Shown: positions 30,521 through 40,100 of the stretch, piece by piece
Layout of the letters: each line of letters starts with the position of its first letter
Position numbering within the stretch: position 1 is the stretch's first letter
Source: a virus
IMG/VR virus record: IMGVR_UViG_3300036781_000812
Location: 1-51,544 of that record
Length of the DNA: 51,544 nt
Strand: one strand, 5' to 3'
Notes under the pieces: generated by a model
Seen by the model: the letters and a program-made list of their open reading frames with translations, nothing else
The model's database searches: none
What the model was told of the DNA's origin: nothing
Position numbers and translations under genes: made by a program

Positions 30521-30930
30521 TGGACCTCGCGACGCTCGAACCCAAGCCAGGTGCTACCATCACGCTCCGCCACCCCGTCAGCGGTGAGCCGCTCGTCGAT
30601 GACAAGAATGTGCCGGTCACCATCGATATCGTCGGCGTGGATTCGCCGCAGTTTCAGACCCGGCGCCGGTCGATCGCCAACAAGCGCCTGACGGCGGCCG
30701 GTAACCGCAAGTCGCGGATGACCGCTGAGGATCTCGAAGTCGAGGCGATCGGCACGCTGGTCTCGTGTGTCACCGGATGGTCCTCCAATCTGGAACTTGG
30801 CGGACGTCCGCTCGAATATTCGCGCACCAACGCCCGTGAACTATTGACCCGCCTGGCGTGGGTGCGCGAGCAGATCGACGAGGCGATTGCCGACCGGGCA
30901 AATTTCTTGCCGGCCTCGGCGACGAGCTAA
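30520..30930 (+). CDS. tail assembly chaperone gpG-like
   Basis: This 136-residue protein occupies the place of lambda gpG, between tail tube and tape measure. It contains a beta start ('ATITLRHPVSGEPLVDDKNV'), a basic middle ('TRRRSIANKRLTAAGNRKSR') and a helical end ('ELLTRLAWVREQIDEAIADR'). A canonical A-AAT-TTC slippery site lies at codons 127-129, eight codons before the stop, so a minority of ribosomes would shift to the -1 frame and make the gpGT fusion. Confidence 0.85.
   Translation: MDLATLEPKPGATITLRHPVSGEPLVDDKNVPVTIDIVGVDSPQFQTRRRSIANKRLTAAGNRKSRMTAEDLEVEAIGTLVSCVTGWSSNLELGGRPLEYSRTNARELLTRLAWVREQIDEAIADRANFLPASATS
30900..30906 (+). promoter_or_regulatory. programmed -1 frameshift slippery site
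   Basis: AAATTTC in the gpG frame reads GCA-AAT-TTC, the X-XXY-YYZ form required for a -1 slip. Continuing in the -1 frame from CTT (30906) joins the downstream open frame that ends at 31286. Lambda G/GT uses the same mechanism at the same relative place. Confidence 0.88.
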
Positions 30931-31286
30931 TCGCCCACGCCGAGGCCGCCTCGACACGTGGCTGGAAGGGCGACATTCCACCTCTACCGCCGGAGCTCGA
31001 GCATCTCTGGGATGCCTTCCGAAGCCTCAACGGGCGCCGTCAAATTGGGATGGATGCCAACCCGCTTACCTCCAGCGAAATCGAGGCCTTTGCGCGGTTG
31101 TCCGGCGTGACGTTCATGCCCTTCGAGTTCGAACTGATCTGCGCGCTCGACGACAGGGTGCGGGCGATCGGGGCGAAAAAAACATCGTCGGCACCGAACG
31201 AGGTGCCGGCGGAAGACGGCGCTGGGGTCAGCGCCATGATGAGGGGGCTTGGTGCGAAGCCTCGCAAAGCGCGTGCGGCAAAATAA
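30900..31286 (+). CDS. gpT-like extension, made as gpG-T frameshift fusion
   Basis: The -1 frame after the slippery site encodes about 126 residues ('LAGLGDELIAHAEAASTRGW', 'LEHLWDAFRSLNGRR', 'LTSSEIEAFARLSGVTFMPF', 'EFELICALDDRVRAI'). It has no good start of its own; the nearest ATG/GTG lie in the gpG region without a ribosome site. Translated as a fusion it gives about 255 residues. In lambda the T part binds tail tube subunits while G binds the tape measure, so the ratio set by frameshifting matters for tail assembly. The tape measure gene starts 11 bp later. Confidence 0.85.
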   Translation, partial: KFLAGLGDELIAHAEAASTRGWKGDIPPLPPELEHLWDAFRSLNGRRQIGMDANPLTSSEIEAFARLSGVTFMPFEFELICALDDRVRAIGAKKTSSAPNEVPAEDGAGVSAMMRGLGAKPRKARAAK

Positions 31287-31297
31287 GGGAGGGGCCG

Positions 31298-33517
31298 ATG
31301 GTTGATCTGCTTAAGCTCGATATCCTGGTGCAAGGCGCGCAGGTCGACAGTGCGGCAAAAAAGCTCGACGTGCTGTCGGTCGCCGCACGCGGTGTGGATC
31401 TCGCAACATCGAGAATGATCTCGACCGTGGGCAAGCTGGTTGCCGCCTATGCGACATGGTCGGTGGTCGAGAGCATCGTCCACAAGTTCATCACCTCGAC
31501 CGAGGAGGCGGAAAAGGCCCAGCAGCAACTGGCAACGGCCGTGCAGGCAACTGGCGGAAAGGCCGGCTACTCTGTCGACCAGCTCATGCAGCTGGCGACG
31601 GGGCTAGAGCACGTGACCGCGTATGGTGATGAGGCCGTCGAGGGGGCGCAAGCGCTGCTGCTGACCTTCACCCGGGTTGGCCACGACACGTTTCCCAGGG
31701 CGACGGAGGCTGTCCTCGACATGGCCACGGCCCTCGGCATGGATCTGGACAGTGCTGCACGCCTGGTCGGACGGGCGTTGAACGATCCGATCAAGGGCGT
31801 ATCGAGCCTGTCCAGGACCGTTGGCACGTTCGACGCGAGCGAGCGCGCGGCGATCAAGTCGATGGTGGAGCATAACAATGTCGCCGGCGCGCAGGCGCTC
31901 ATCCTCGACAAACTCGAAGGTAAATTCGGCGGGGCAGCGCAGGCCGCCAGAGGCACCCTCGGCGGCGCGTTGTCCGCCCTCGATGAGGCGTTCGGTGACC
32001 TGTTCGAAAGCACAGGATCGGGCTCTGACCAGTTGCGCGGCTCGGTGGAGAGCCTGATCAAGACATTCCAGGATCCGCAGTTCATCCAAGCGGTGCAGGG
32101 ATTCGGGTCGCTCATCTTCGGGATGATCACCATGGTGGCGAATGGCATCAGTGCCACCTGGGGCCAGTTGAAGAGTTTTCTGAGCTGGTTACAGGCCCAG
32201 GCCAATACCGGCCACACCGCCTCAGCCGTCGAGGCGCAACTGGAGCAGGAAAAGGCCGCTCTCGCCAAGCTTGAGGCAGATCGGGACGCGAACAACGCCA
32301 CGTTCGCTGCGTCCCAGCACGACACGTCGCTGGGCGGCTTCTTCAATGGAATGGGCGCGGTGCTGGGCAATACGCTCAGCGGCGCCGACAAGGCGATCGC
32401 CATGCGGAAGCAAGGCATTGCCAGTCTCGAAGCGCAGCTCGCGAAATTGAACCAGCCCGGTAATATTCCGAACCTGCCGGTGATTGCCGGCGGCGCGACA
32501 GGCCTCGTACCCAAGAGCGGTGGCGGAGGTGGCGGCGTTGATCTGACCGATGATCAGATCAAGGAGATGGAACGGCAGGCCAAGGCCTACGACCAACTAA
32601 CGCTGTCGATGAAGCAGAAGACCGCGACGTCGATGCTGGAACAACAATCCATCGGACTGTCTGCGGACGCCGTGACCCAGCTCACCAATCGACAGGACGT
32701 GCTGCAGGCGGCCGAGAGCAAGGGGATTGCGCTCGACAGTATGGCCGCAGACGGCACGCGGACCAAGCGGCAGGAACTGGTGGGATACGCCGATCAGCTG
32801 ACCGCCACGGAGATCGCTACGCGCCGGCTGAGTGACGCCTACTCGACCGACCGCGACATATTCAAGGGGTTCTTCAGCGATATGGCCGACAACCAGCGGC
32901 AGGGGCAGGGTTTCTGGGAGTCGGTAGCGAACGCCGGGATCGCAGCTCTCAATAAGCTCGAAGACAAAATGATTGACCTTGTCACAAGCCAGGCATGGGA
33001 CGCCTTGTGGAGCGGCGGCGGTCAATCGAGCGGGGCGACTGGCGGGGTTGCCAACTGGATTTCGACACTTCTGGGTGGGCTATTCGGCGGCGGTTCTGGC
33101 GCTACGGGAAGTGCATTCACCGGGGGTTGGGGCGCTGCCGGACTGCACGCTGCGGGTGGCTACATTTCGGGCTCCGGGACTGGAACGTCGGACAGCATCG
33201 CCGCGCGATTGTCCAACGGTGAGTTTGTGGTGAATGCCGCGTCGACGGCGGTCTACCGACCGCAGCTCGAGGCGATCAATGCGCGCTTTGCCAGCGGCGG
33301 ATTTGTGGGCCCCGCCGCGAACAGTAACCTATCCGCGCCGAGCGTCTCAATCGTCTTCGGGGACATCAACTTGCAGGGTAGCTCGGGCAATGCGGTGCAG
33401 GACGACGCCTATGTTGCGAAGGTGGTGGGTGGGCTGCGGACGATGGTGCGCAAGGAAGTGCTCGATGCGTTCGATCGACAGAGCCGCATCGGCGGGCGAT
33501 TGAACCAGGTCGCCTGA
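31298..33517 (+). CDS. tail tape measure protein
   Basis: This 739-residue protein (lambda gpH is 853) would set tail length. It starts at ATG 31298, 7 nt after GGGAGGGG; upstream extension would run through gpT. It is largely helical, with an N-terminal coiled region, hydrophobic patches near residues 40-65 and 255-290, a Gly-rich break near 400-410, and C-terminal 'AAGGYISGSGTGTSDSIAAR', 'LSNGEFVVNAASTAVYRP', which is a typical tape measure end. The last 45 residues contain 'SAPSVSIVFGDINLQG'. Confidence 0.9.
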   Translation: MVDLLKLDILVQGAQVDSAAKKLDVLSVAARGVDLATSRMISTVGKLVAAYATWSVVESIVHKFITSTEEAEKAQQQLATAVQATGGKAGYSVDQLMQLATGLEHVTAYGDEAVEGAQALLLTFTRVGHDTFPRATEAVLDMATALGMDLDSAARLVGRALNDPIKGVSSLSRTVGTFDASERAAIKSMVEHNNVAGAQALILDKLEGKFGGAAQAARGTLGGALSALDEAFGDLFESTGSGSDQLRGSVESLIKTFQDPQFIQAVQGFGSLIFGMITMVANGISATWGQLKSFLSWLQAQANTGHTASAVEAQLEQEKAALAKLEADRDANNATFAASQHDTSLGGFFNGMGAVLGNTLSGADKAIAMRKQGIASLEAQLAKLNQPGNIPNLPVIAGGATGLVPKSGGGGGGVDLTDDQIKEMERQAKAYDQLTLSMKQKTATSMLEQQSIGLSADAVTQLTNRQDVLQAAESKGIALDSMAADGTRTKRQELVGYADQLTATEIATRRLSDAYSTDRDIFKGFFSDMADNQRQGQGFWESVANAGIAALNKLEDKMIDLVTSQAWDALWSGGGQSSGATGGVANWISTLLGGLFGGGSGATGSAFTGGWGAAGLHAAGGYISGSGTGTSDSIAARLSNGEFVVNAASTAVYRPQLEAINARFASGGFVGPAANSNLSAPSVSIVFGDINLQGSSGNAVQDDAYVAKVVGGLRTMVRKEVLDAFDRQSRIGGRLNQVA

Positions 33518-33864
33518 TGGATACCTTCAACCCGGCATGGCCGCCGACTGTTGGGCAGCTGGCTCGAGAGGTCACGCCCCGTATTCTGACGGCGTCATTT
33601 GGTGATGGCTACAGGCAGGAGGCCGGCGACGGTCTCAACGCGATTGCCCGCTCGATGGACCTAGGATGGTCGGTGCTTGAGCTGACCGACGCCGACGACA
33701 TCGAGGCATTCTTTGAAGCCCACCGTGGCTATCAGGCTTTCCTATGGACGGCACCAAACGAAGCCGTCCAACGCAAATGGAAATGTACCACCTGGTCCCG
33801 GCAGGCCGCTCAGGCGCTGCAGGACTCAATCACCGCCCACTTCGAACAAGTCTTCGATCTGTAA
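33517..33864 (+). CDS. minor tail protein M-like
   Basis: This 115-residue protein matches the Phage_min_tail family (lambda gpM): 'PRILTASFGDGYRQEAGDGL', 'NAIARSMDLGWSVLELTDAD', 'DIEAFFEAHRGYQAFLWTAP', 'KWKCTTWSRQ'. It forms part of the tail tip. The start lies in a TGATG overlap with the tape measure stop. Confidence 0.88.
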   Translation: MDTFNPAWPPTVGQLAREVTPRILTASFGDGYRQEAGDGLNAIARSMDLGWSVLELTDADDIEAFFEAHRGYQAFLWTAPNEAVQRKWKCTTWSRQAAQALQDSITAHFEQVFDL

Positions 33865-33873
33865 GGAAACTCC

Positions 33874-34278
33874 ATGACGTTCAAGTTCTCAACTGCCGTG
33901 AAGAACGGCATGCTCGATGCTGTTGAGACGGCAATCGGCACCGCCGCCATCCTCAAGATTCGCACCGGCGCCGCGCCGACCAACGTATCAGACGCCGACA
34001 CCGGGACGGTGCTCGCTACCCTCAACCTGCCGACAGACTGGATGGCCGCGGCATCTGGCGGGGCAAAAGCCAAGTCGGGCACCTGGGAGGATACTGCCGC
34101 CGACAACACCGGCACTGCCGCACACTTCCGTATCTATGCATCTGACGGCACGACGGTGCATATGCAGGGCAGCGTGACCGCGACCGGTGGCGGCGGCGAT
34201 ATGACCCTCGACAACGTCTCGGTCACCTCCGGCCAGGACGTGACCATCACCAGCTTCACGCTGACGGCCAGCAACTAA
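33874..34278 (+). CDS. tail structural protein, beta-rich
   Basis: This 134-residue protein has 'GMLDAVETAIGTAAILKIRT', 'GTVLATLNLPTDWM', 'AAHFRIYASDGTTVHMQGSV', 'GGDMTLDNVSVTSGQDVTIT', a pattern common in small proteins of siphophage tail tips. It is free of signal peptide and membrane segments. It lies between M- and L-like genes and is probably a virion protein; no precise lambda counterpart is seen. Confidence 0.55.
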   Translation: MTFKFSTAVKNGMLDAVETAIGTAAILKIRTGAAPTNVSDADTGTVLATLNLPTDWMAAASGGAKAKSGTWEDTAADNTGTAAHFRIYASDGTTVHMQGSVTATGGGGDMTLDNVSVTSGQDVTITSFTLTASN

Positions 34279-34307
34279 GCCTCCGGGTTCACATCGAGGG
34301 CTAATCG

Positions 34308-35510
34308 ATGGCAGGCTTTGGCGCGCTCGGCGAGCTGCCGCTCGGCGATAGTGGCGCACCGAGTACCATCAGCGGCGTTGTCGCGATCACCCTCGCGGCC
34401 GTCACGGCGTCGACCGCAGGCGCCGTCAAGGTTGCGGGCGCGCTGGCGGTTACGCTGGCCGATGTCAGCCCTTCGGCCGCTGGTGCGGTCAAAGTCGCCG
34501 GCAGCGTCAGCATTACGCTTGCCGACGTCACCAGTGTCGCCGGCGGCACCATCAAGGTGCAGGGCGCTGCCGACATCACGTTGGCCGATGTCGCAGTGCT
34601 CGCATCCGGCGGCAATGCGCCTGTCACCGGCGTGGTGGCGATCACCATTGCTGACGTGGTGGCCAGCGCAACGGCGACGGTTGCCATCCGCGGCCTGGCC
34701 TCGATCAACCTGGCGGACGTCACCGCGAACGCGGCAGGCGGCATCCGGATCAGCGGTACCGCGAGCATCACGCTCGACGACGTCACGCTGTTTGCGGCGA
34801 GTTCGCAGCCGGTCGGCCTGACTGCACTCGTTCAGGGTTTCGAGCTTGATGACTATGTCGAGCTGTACGAGCTCGACGCGAGGTCACTTGGCGGCGACAT
34901 CACTCGGTTCACGTCATCGGCCTTTGAGACTGGGCCCGTGCGGCGCGGTGGCAATGACTACCTGCCGATGCCAGTCGAAACTGAGGGTTGGGAATGGTCA
35001 GGCCGGGGACCTCTGCCGACGCCAATTCTTAGGGTAGCGAACGTCAGCCTCGCCTTCGGTGCGGCTGTCATTGCTTTCGGCGATCTGCTCGGCGCGACCG
35101 TGACCAGGATCAGGACATTTCGGCGATATCTCGATGGGCAGCCGCTTGCCGACAGCACCGCATGCTTCCCGCTCGACATCTACCGGATCGATCGGAAGCG
35201 CCTCTACACCAAGGTGGTGATCGAGTGGGAGCTTGCTGCGGCGACCGACCAGCAGGGCGTCTACCTGCCGCGTCGGCCGATCCTGCGCAACGCCTGCACC
35301 CATCGCTATCGGATCTGGACCGGCACCTCGTTCGACTACACCGAGGCCACCTGTCCTTACGCCGGTGATGACTATTTCGACGCGAACGGCCGGCCGACCA
35401 CTGCGGCCGGCGATCGCTGCGGCAAGAAGCTTTCGGACTGTAAGCTGCGTTTCGGCACGGCGCCGCTCCCAACCCGCGCTTTTCCGGGCGTGGCGAGGAT
35501 ACCAGCCTAA
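34308..35510 (+). CDS. tail tip protein L with added N-terminal repeat domain
   Basis: This 400-residue protein is a fusion. The C-terminal ~230 residues match lambda gpL ('LVQGFELDDYVELYELDARS', 'RCGKKLSDCKLRFG'). They contain four cysteines (330, 349, 371, 378) in the order known from lambda gpL, which binds an iron-sulfur cluster. The first ~165 residues consist of six to seven 20-24-residue repeats of the form 'VAGSVSITLADVTSVAGGTI', Ala/Val/Thr/Gly-rich, predicted to stack as beta structure. Lambda gpL is 232 residues and lacks this part. The repeats could mediate surface contact or trimer packing at the tail tip. Confidence 0.8.
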   Translation: MAGFGALGELPLGDSGAPSTISGVVAITLAAVTASTAGAVKVAGALAVTLADVSPSAAGAVKVAGSVSITLADVTSVAGGTIKVQGAADITLADVAVLASGGNAPVTGVVAITIADVVASATATVAIRGLASINLADVTANAAGGIRISGTASITLDDVTLFAASSQPVGLTALVQGFELDDYVELYELDARSLGGDITRFTSSAFETGPVRRGGNDYLPMPVETEGWEWSGRGPLPTPILRVANVSLAFGAAVIAFGDLLGATVTRIRTFRRYLDGQPLADSTACFPLDIYRIDRKRLYTKVVIEWELAAATDQQGVYLPRRPILRNACTHRYRIWTGTSFDYTEATCPYAGDDYFDANGRPTTAAGDRCGKKLSDCKLRFGTAPLPTRAFPGVARIPA

Positions 35511-35529
35511 CAACTTGGAAGGATGCTCC

Positions 35530-35808
35530 ATGAAGACCACAGACGGCGTTCGCGCCGCAACACTCGTTGCTACGCTCATCAAGCGCGATCTCGACCTCGA
35601 TGTTGATGCGGAGCGGCTTGCCGTGTTCGTAAAGGACAACTGGAAAGCCATCGCGCCCGCCGCTCATGCCATGCACGAGCAGGAGGATCGCACCAAGGCG
35701 GTAGAAATCGGCAAAGACGAGTTCAGGCCGTTGGCTGATGTCGTCCGCGCGATCGTGCGGGACGAGGTGCAAAAGCTCCTCCGCGTGGGCGGCGTTCTCC
35801 GCGCATAA
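35530..35808 (+). CDS. hypothetical tail-region protein, 92 residues
   Basis: This helical, charged protein ('TLVATLIKRDLDLDVDAERL', 'EFRPLADVVRAIVRDEVQKL') has no recognised domain. Its start follows GGAAGG. It overlaps the gpK-like gene by a single base (TAATG), so it belongs to the tail operon and may be a small assembly factor. Confidence 0.55.
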   Translation: MKTTDGVRAATLVATLIKRDLDLDVDAERLAVFVKDNWKAIAPAAHAMHEQEDRTKAVEIGKDEFRPLADVVRAIVRDEVQKLLRVGGVLRA

Positions 35809-36521
35809 TGTTCAGCCCCGTGGTCGAGCAGACAGCGCGAGCCCATGCGCTCGCCACGTGGCCGGAAGAGAGTTGCGGCATCGTCGCCGGTGGCGTGTTC
35901 GTCCCCGTGCCCAATGAGGCGGAGGACAAACTCAATTGCTTCCGGCTACCATCGAGCGTCTGGACCGAGCACCAGCTCGAGGCGGTGATCCATTCGCATA
36001 TCGCCCAGCGCCATCCGCAATGGCCGAGCGCTGCCGACATGCGAGGGCAGATGGATTCCGCGCTGCCATGGGGCATCGTCTCGACCGACGGCGAAACCGC
36101 GACCACGCCGCTCTGGTTCGGTGACTTCGTGCTCGACGAGCCGCTGATCGGTCGGGTGTTCCAGCCCGGCATCCGCGACTGCTATTCGCTCTACCGCGCC
36201 GCCTTTTGGCAGCAGCGCGGCATCAAACTGCTCGACTTCCCGCGCGACGATCTGTGGTGGACCAAGGGCAGCGACCTCTTCCGCACCGGCTTTGCCGAGG
36301 CGGGCTTTGCCGAAGTGCTACTCGCCGGTCGGCAGCCGATTGAAGTCGCGCGGCCGGGCGACATGGTGCTGATGGCGATCCGCTCCGATGTCCCGAACCA
36401 TTGCGGTCAGGTGATCGAGGGCGGGCTCGTCCTGCATCACCTGTCGCATCGTCTCTCCCGCCGCGAGCCATTCGGGCCGTGGCAGGCACACACCACCCAC
36501 GTTCTCAGGTACCGCGATTGA
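35808..36521 (+). CDS. tail assembly protein K (JAB/MPN + NlpC/P60)
   Basis: This 237-residue, two-domain enzyme resembles lambda gpK. The N-terminal JAB/MPN metalloprotease-like domain has Glu20/21, 'IHSHIAQRHPQWPSAADMRG' with His62, His64 and Asp77. The C-terminal NlpC/P60 peptidase has Cys125 in 'GIRDCYSLYRAAFW', 'VARPGDMVLMAI' and His198 in 'NHCGQVI'. The second domain would cleave peptidoglycan stem peptides during DNA entry or tail assembly. All expected catalytic residues are present. It precedes the I- and J-like genes, as in lambda. Confidence 0.88.
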   Translation: MFSPVVEQTARAHALATWPEESCGIVAGGVFVPVPNEAEDKLNCFRLPSSVWTEHQLEAVIHSHIAQRHPQWPSAADMRGQMDSALPWGIVSTDGETATTPLWFGDFVLDEPLIGRVFQPGIRDCYSLYRAAFWQQRGIKLLDFPRDDLWWTKGSDLFRTGFAEAGFAEVLLAGRQPIEVARPGDMVLMAIRSDVPNHCGQVIEGGLVLHHLSHRLSRREPFGPWQAHTTHVLRYRD

Positions 36522-37135
36522 CCGAATTCGTTCGCGACATTCACCTGCACGGAGCGCTCGGCGAGCGCTTCGGGCAGTTGCACCGGCTTGCCGTTGCGTC
36601 GCCCGCTGAGGCTGTGCGCGCGCTCGCGCTGCAGCTCCGCGGCTTCCGTCAGGCGATCGAAGCGGGGCGGTGGAAGATTATTCACGGGCCGATCGATGCG
36701 GGTGCGGAGTTGGGTGAACGCGAGCTGAAGTTCGGGCTCGGCCGGCTGGCACTGCACATCGTGCCCGTGCTCGCTGGCGCCGGCATCGATCTTGGCGCCG
36801 TCGGCAAGATCGTCGGCGGTCTCGCCATCGCGGCTGCGGCTTTCGCATTGGGACCGGCAGGGTTTCTCGGCGCCGACGCCATCCTCAGCGGGACGATTGC
36901 CCAGGCTGGCATCGGCATCGGCATTTCGATGTCGCTGGGTGGCGCGACCTCGCTGCTGACGGCCAAGCCTGTCGCGGCCAATGGCCGGGGCGGTGTCGAC
37001 GAGCGCGCATCCTTCATCTTCAACGGGCCGGAGAACGTCTCAGCGCAGGGCGGTGCCGTGCCGATCGTCATCGGTCGCATGCTGGTCGGCTCGGTCGTCG
37101 TCTCCGCTGGGCTGGCTGCGGAGCAGGCGCCGTGA
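36518..37135 (+). CDS. tail assembly protein I-like
   Basis: This 205-residue protein starts at TTG 36518 in a TTGA overlap with gpK. It has an N-terminal ubiquitin-like region ('TEFVRDIHLHGALGERFGQL', 'ASPAEAVRALALQLRGFRQA'), a Gly/Ala-rich hydrophobic stretch (about 85-150) and a C-terminal 'NVSAQGGAVPIVIGRMLVGS', which is the lambda gpI pattern. gpI helps gpJ fold and leaves the mature tail. The TTG start is supported by the overlap. Confidence 0.82.
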   Translation: MTEFVRDIHLHGALGERFGQLHRLAVASPAEAVRALALQLRGFRQAIEAGRWKIIHGPIDAGAELGERELKFGLGRLALHIVPVLAGAGIDLGAVGKIVGGLAIAAAAFALGPAGFLGADAILSGTIAQAGIGIGISMSLGGATSLLTAKPVAANGRGGVDERASFIFNGPENVSAQGGAVPIVIGRMLVGSVVVSAGLAAEQAP

Positions 37136-40100
37136 TCGGACCAATCGAAGGGCAGGGCGGCAAGGGCGGGAGCTCCTCGTCCTCGACCCCCACCGAAGCA
37201 CAGAACACGCTGCGTTCGACGTCGACCGCGCGCGTCATCGACCTGGTGTCCGAGGGCGAGATCGTCGGTCTCGTCGATGGCCTCAAGAGTGTGTTCTTCG
37301 ACGGCACGCCGCTGGTCGACAGCACGGGTCGGTCGAACTTCGCCAATGTGACCGTTGACGGCCGCACCGGCACGCCGGATCAAGCCCCGCTCGACGGGTT
37401 TCCTGATGTCGAAGCGGAAGTCTCGGTTGGGCTCACTGTCCTGCAGGCGACTCCAGTGGTGCAGACCATCGGTGACACCAATGCGGATCGCGCCCGCGTC
37501 ACCGTGCGCATCCCGGCGTTGTGGACCGCCGACAGCAAGACCGGCAACGTCAACCCCGGCTCGCTGGCGCTGAAGATCGAGGCGAAGTCGGCGGCTGGCG
37601 CATACCAGTTGATGGTCGATGAGACCATTCAGGGCAAGTGCGTCGCGCCGTATGACAAATCCTATGCCTTCAATGTCGCCGACCTCGGCGCTGGGCCGTG
37701 GAGTGTCAAAGTCACGCGGGTTTCGCCTGATTATGACTCGGTCTCGCAGGCGGGGGACCTGGTGTGGTCGAGCTATACGACGATCATCGACCATCGCCTG
37801 ATCTATCCCGACAGCGCGCTCTTCGGCACGATCTGCGACGCGCAGTCGTTCGGCGGCCGCATCCCCAAGCGATCGTTCCTGATCGATGGCATCAAGATGC
37901 AGGTGCCGAGCAACTACGACCCGGTCGCCCGCACCTATGACGGGATCTGGGACGGCACGTTCAAGACGGCCTTTTCGAACAACCCCGCTTGGGTGTTCTA
38001 CATGGTCGCAACCAACAAGCGCTTCGGCCTGGGCGAGTTCCTGAGCGCGTCGCAAACGGACAAGTGGAACCTCTATCAGATCGGCGTCTACTGCGACGGC
38101 CAGGTCCCCGACGGTCTGGGCGGCATGGAGCCGCGCTACACCTGCAATGGCGTGATCGCCGATCGAGATGACGCCTATCGGGTGCTCACCTCACTCGCGA
38201 GCGTCTTTCGCGGCATGGTCTACTGGTCGAGCGGCACGGTTGTTGCCACGGCCGACATGCCGTCCGATCCCGTGAAGCTGGTCAACCAGACCAATGTCGT
38301 CGACGGCACGTTCTCCTACGAGGGGCAGGCGCTCAAGGCGCGGCACAGCGTGGTGCTCGTCACATGGAACGATCCCAGCGACAACTACCAGCCTAACATC
38401 GAGGTGGTCGAAGACGCCGAGCTCATCGATAAGTTCGGGTACAGGCCACTCGAAATCACCGCGATCCTCTGCTCGTCACGCGGGCAGGCGCGGCGGTCGG
38501 GCAAATGGGTCCTCGAGACGGAAAAGGACGAGAGCGAGGCGGTCACGTATGCCTGCTCCTGGGATCACGCGGACCTCTTCCCGGGCAACCTCATCGACCT
38601 CGCGGACCCGGCTTATGCTGGCCTGCGCATGGGCGGCCGGCTCACGGCCATCATCGACCTCAAAACTCTGCAACTCGACGCCGAAGTCGATCTGATCAGC
38701 GGTCAGGTCTATTCGCTCGATGTGGTCATGCCCGACGGCTCGATCGCGACGCGCACCGTGTCGGGCGTCGTCGGGACTACCGATGTCATCCCGCTGATGG
38801 ATGACCTGCCGAAATCACCGCTGGCTGGGGCCGTGTGGGTGCTGACATCTTCGGAGATTGCTCCGCGCCCGTTCCGCGTCCTCGGGGTCAACCAGACCGA
38901 CAAGCACCTGTTCTCGGTCAGCGGTCTGCTGCACTCCCCAGGTAAGTACGACCGGGTCGAGAATGACCTGATCGTCGAGGACCCCACCTACACTGCCCTG
39001 CCGGCCGGGCCGCTGCGTTCCCCTGGCAGCATCCAGACGAGCCAGTACCTCTACCGCGCGGTCGACGCCGTCGCCGGCACCCTGTCCGCGAGCTGGGGCA
39101 AGTCGTCGGACGCGCGCGTCGTGCGGTTCGAGCTGCAGGCAGCCCGCAACGGCCTCGACTTCGTGCGGGTCTATCTCGGCGAGAACACCGGGTTCGACCT
39201 GACGGACATCGCGCGGACCGAGACGACGATTTCTCTTCGGGTGCGCAGTCTCGACACCAATGGACGCACCTCAGCCTGGGTCGCCGCGACCGGCATCGCG
39301 CTAGACATGTTCACCGCGGCGCCGGCCGATATCACTGGCCTGCACGGCGCGGCGATTGGCGACACGACGTTGCTGTCGTGGGCGGCGTCGACGAATCGCA
39401 ATGCCGACCACTACGTGGTGCGCTACAGCTCGGCCGTGACCTCCGCGAGCTGGGGCGCGGCGCAGGAGGTATCGAACAGCCTGTCGAGCCCCAATGCTTC
39501 TGTCGCTACCCGCAACGGCACCTATCTGGTCAAGGCGGTCTCGCTGGCCGGCATCGAAAGCGCCAATGCCGCCGAGTACGTCACCGGCGGACAATTGGCA
39601 GTGCTGAACGCAGTCGAGGTCGTCAACGACGCGCCAACGTGGGCAGGGACGAAAGTCCACACGGTGGTCGACACCGGCACGCTGAAACTCGAGGAAGGCT
39701 TTACTGAGGGCACCTATATGCTCGGGAGCGGCGTCGACCTCGGCGCCATTTACACCTCGCGCGTGAGCGTGGACCTGACGGTATTCGGCGAGAGCCGCGA
39801 CGACACTATGACGTCGTGGGCGACGCTCGCGGAGGTTGAGACGCTTTCGGGCGTCGGTTCCTCCAACTGGTCTGTGCTGTTCGAGGAACGACACACGGAT
39901 GACGATCCGGCCGGCTCGCCGGCCTGGTCGGAGTGGGCGCCGCTTTCCGTCAACGACATCAGCGCGCGAGCTTTCGACCAGACCCGAGTGACGCTGAAGT
40001 CGGTGTCCGAAAACATCACCCCAGTCGTCAGCGAAGCTGCGGTGACCATCGACATGCCGGACCGTCACGTCGCCGACAAGGACATCACGTCGGGCACAAG

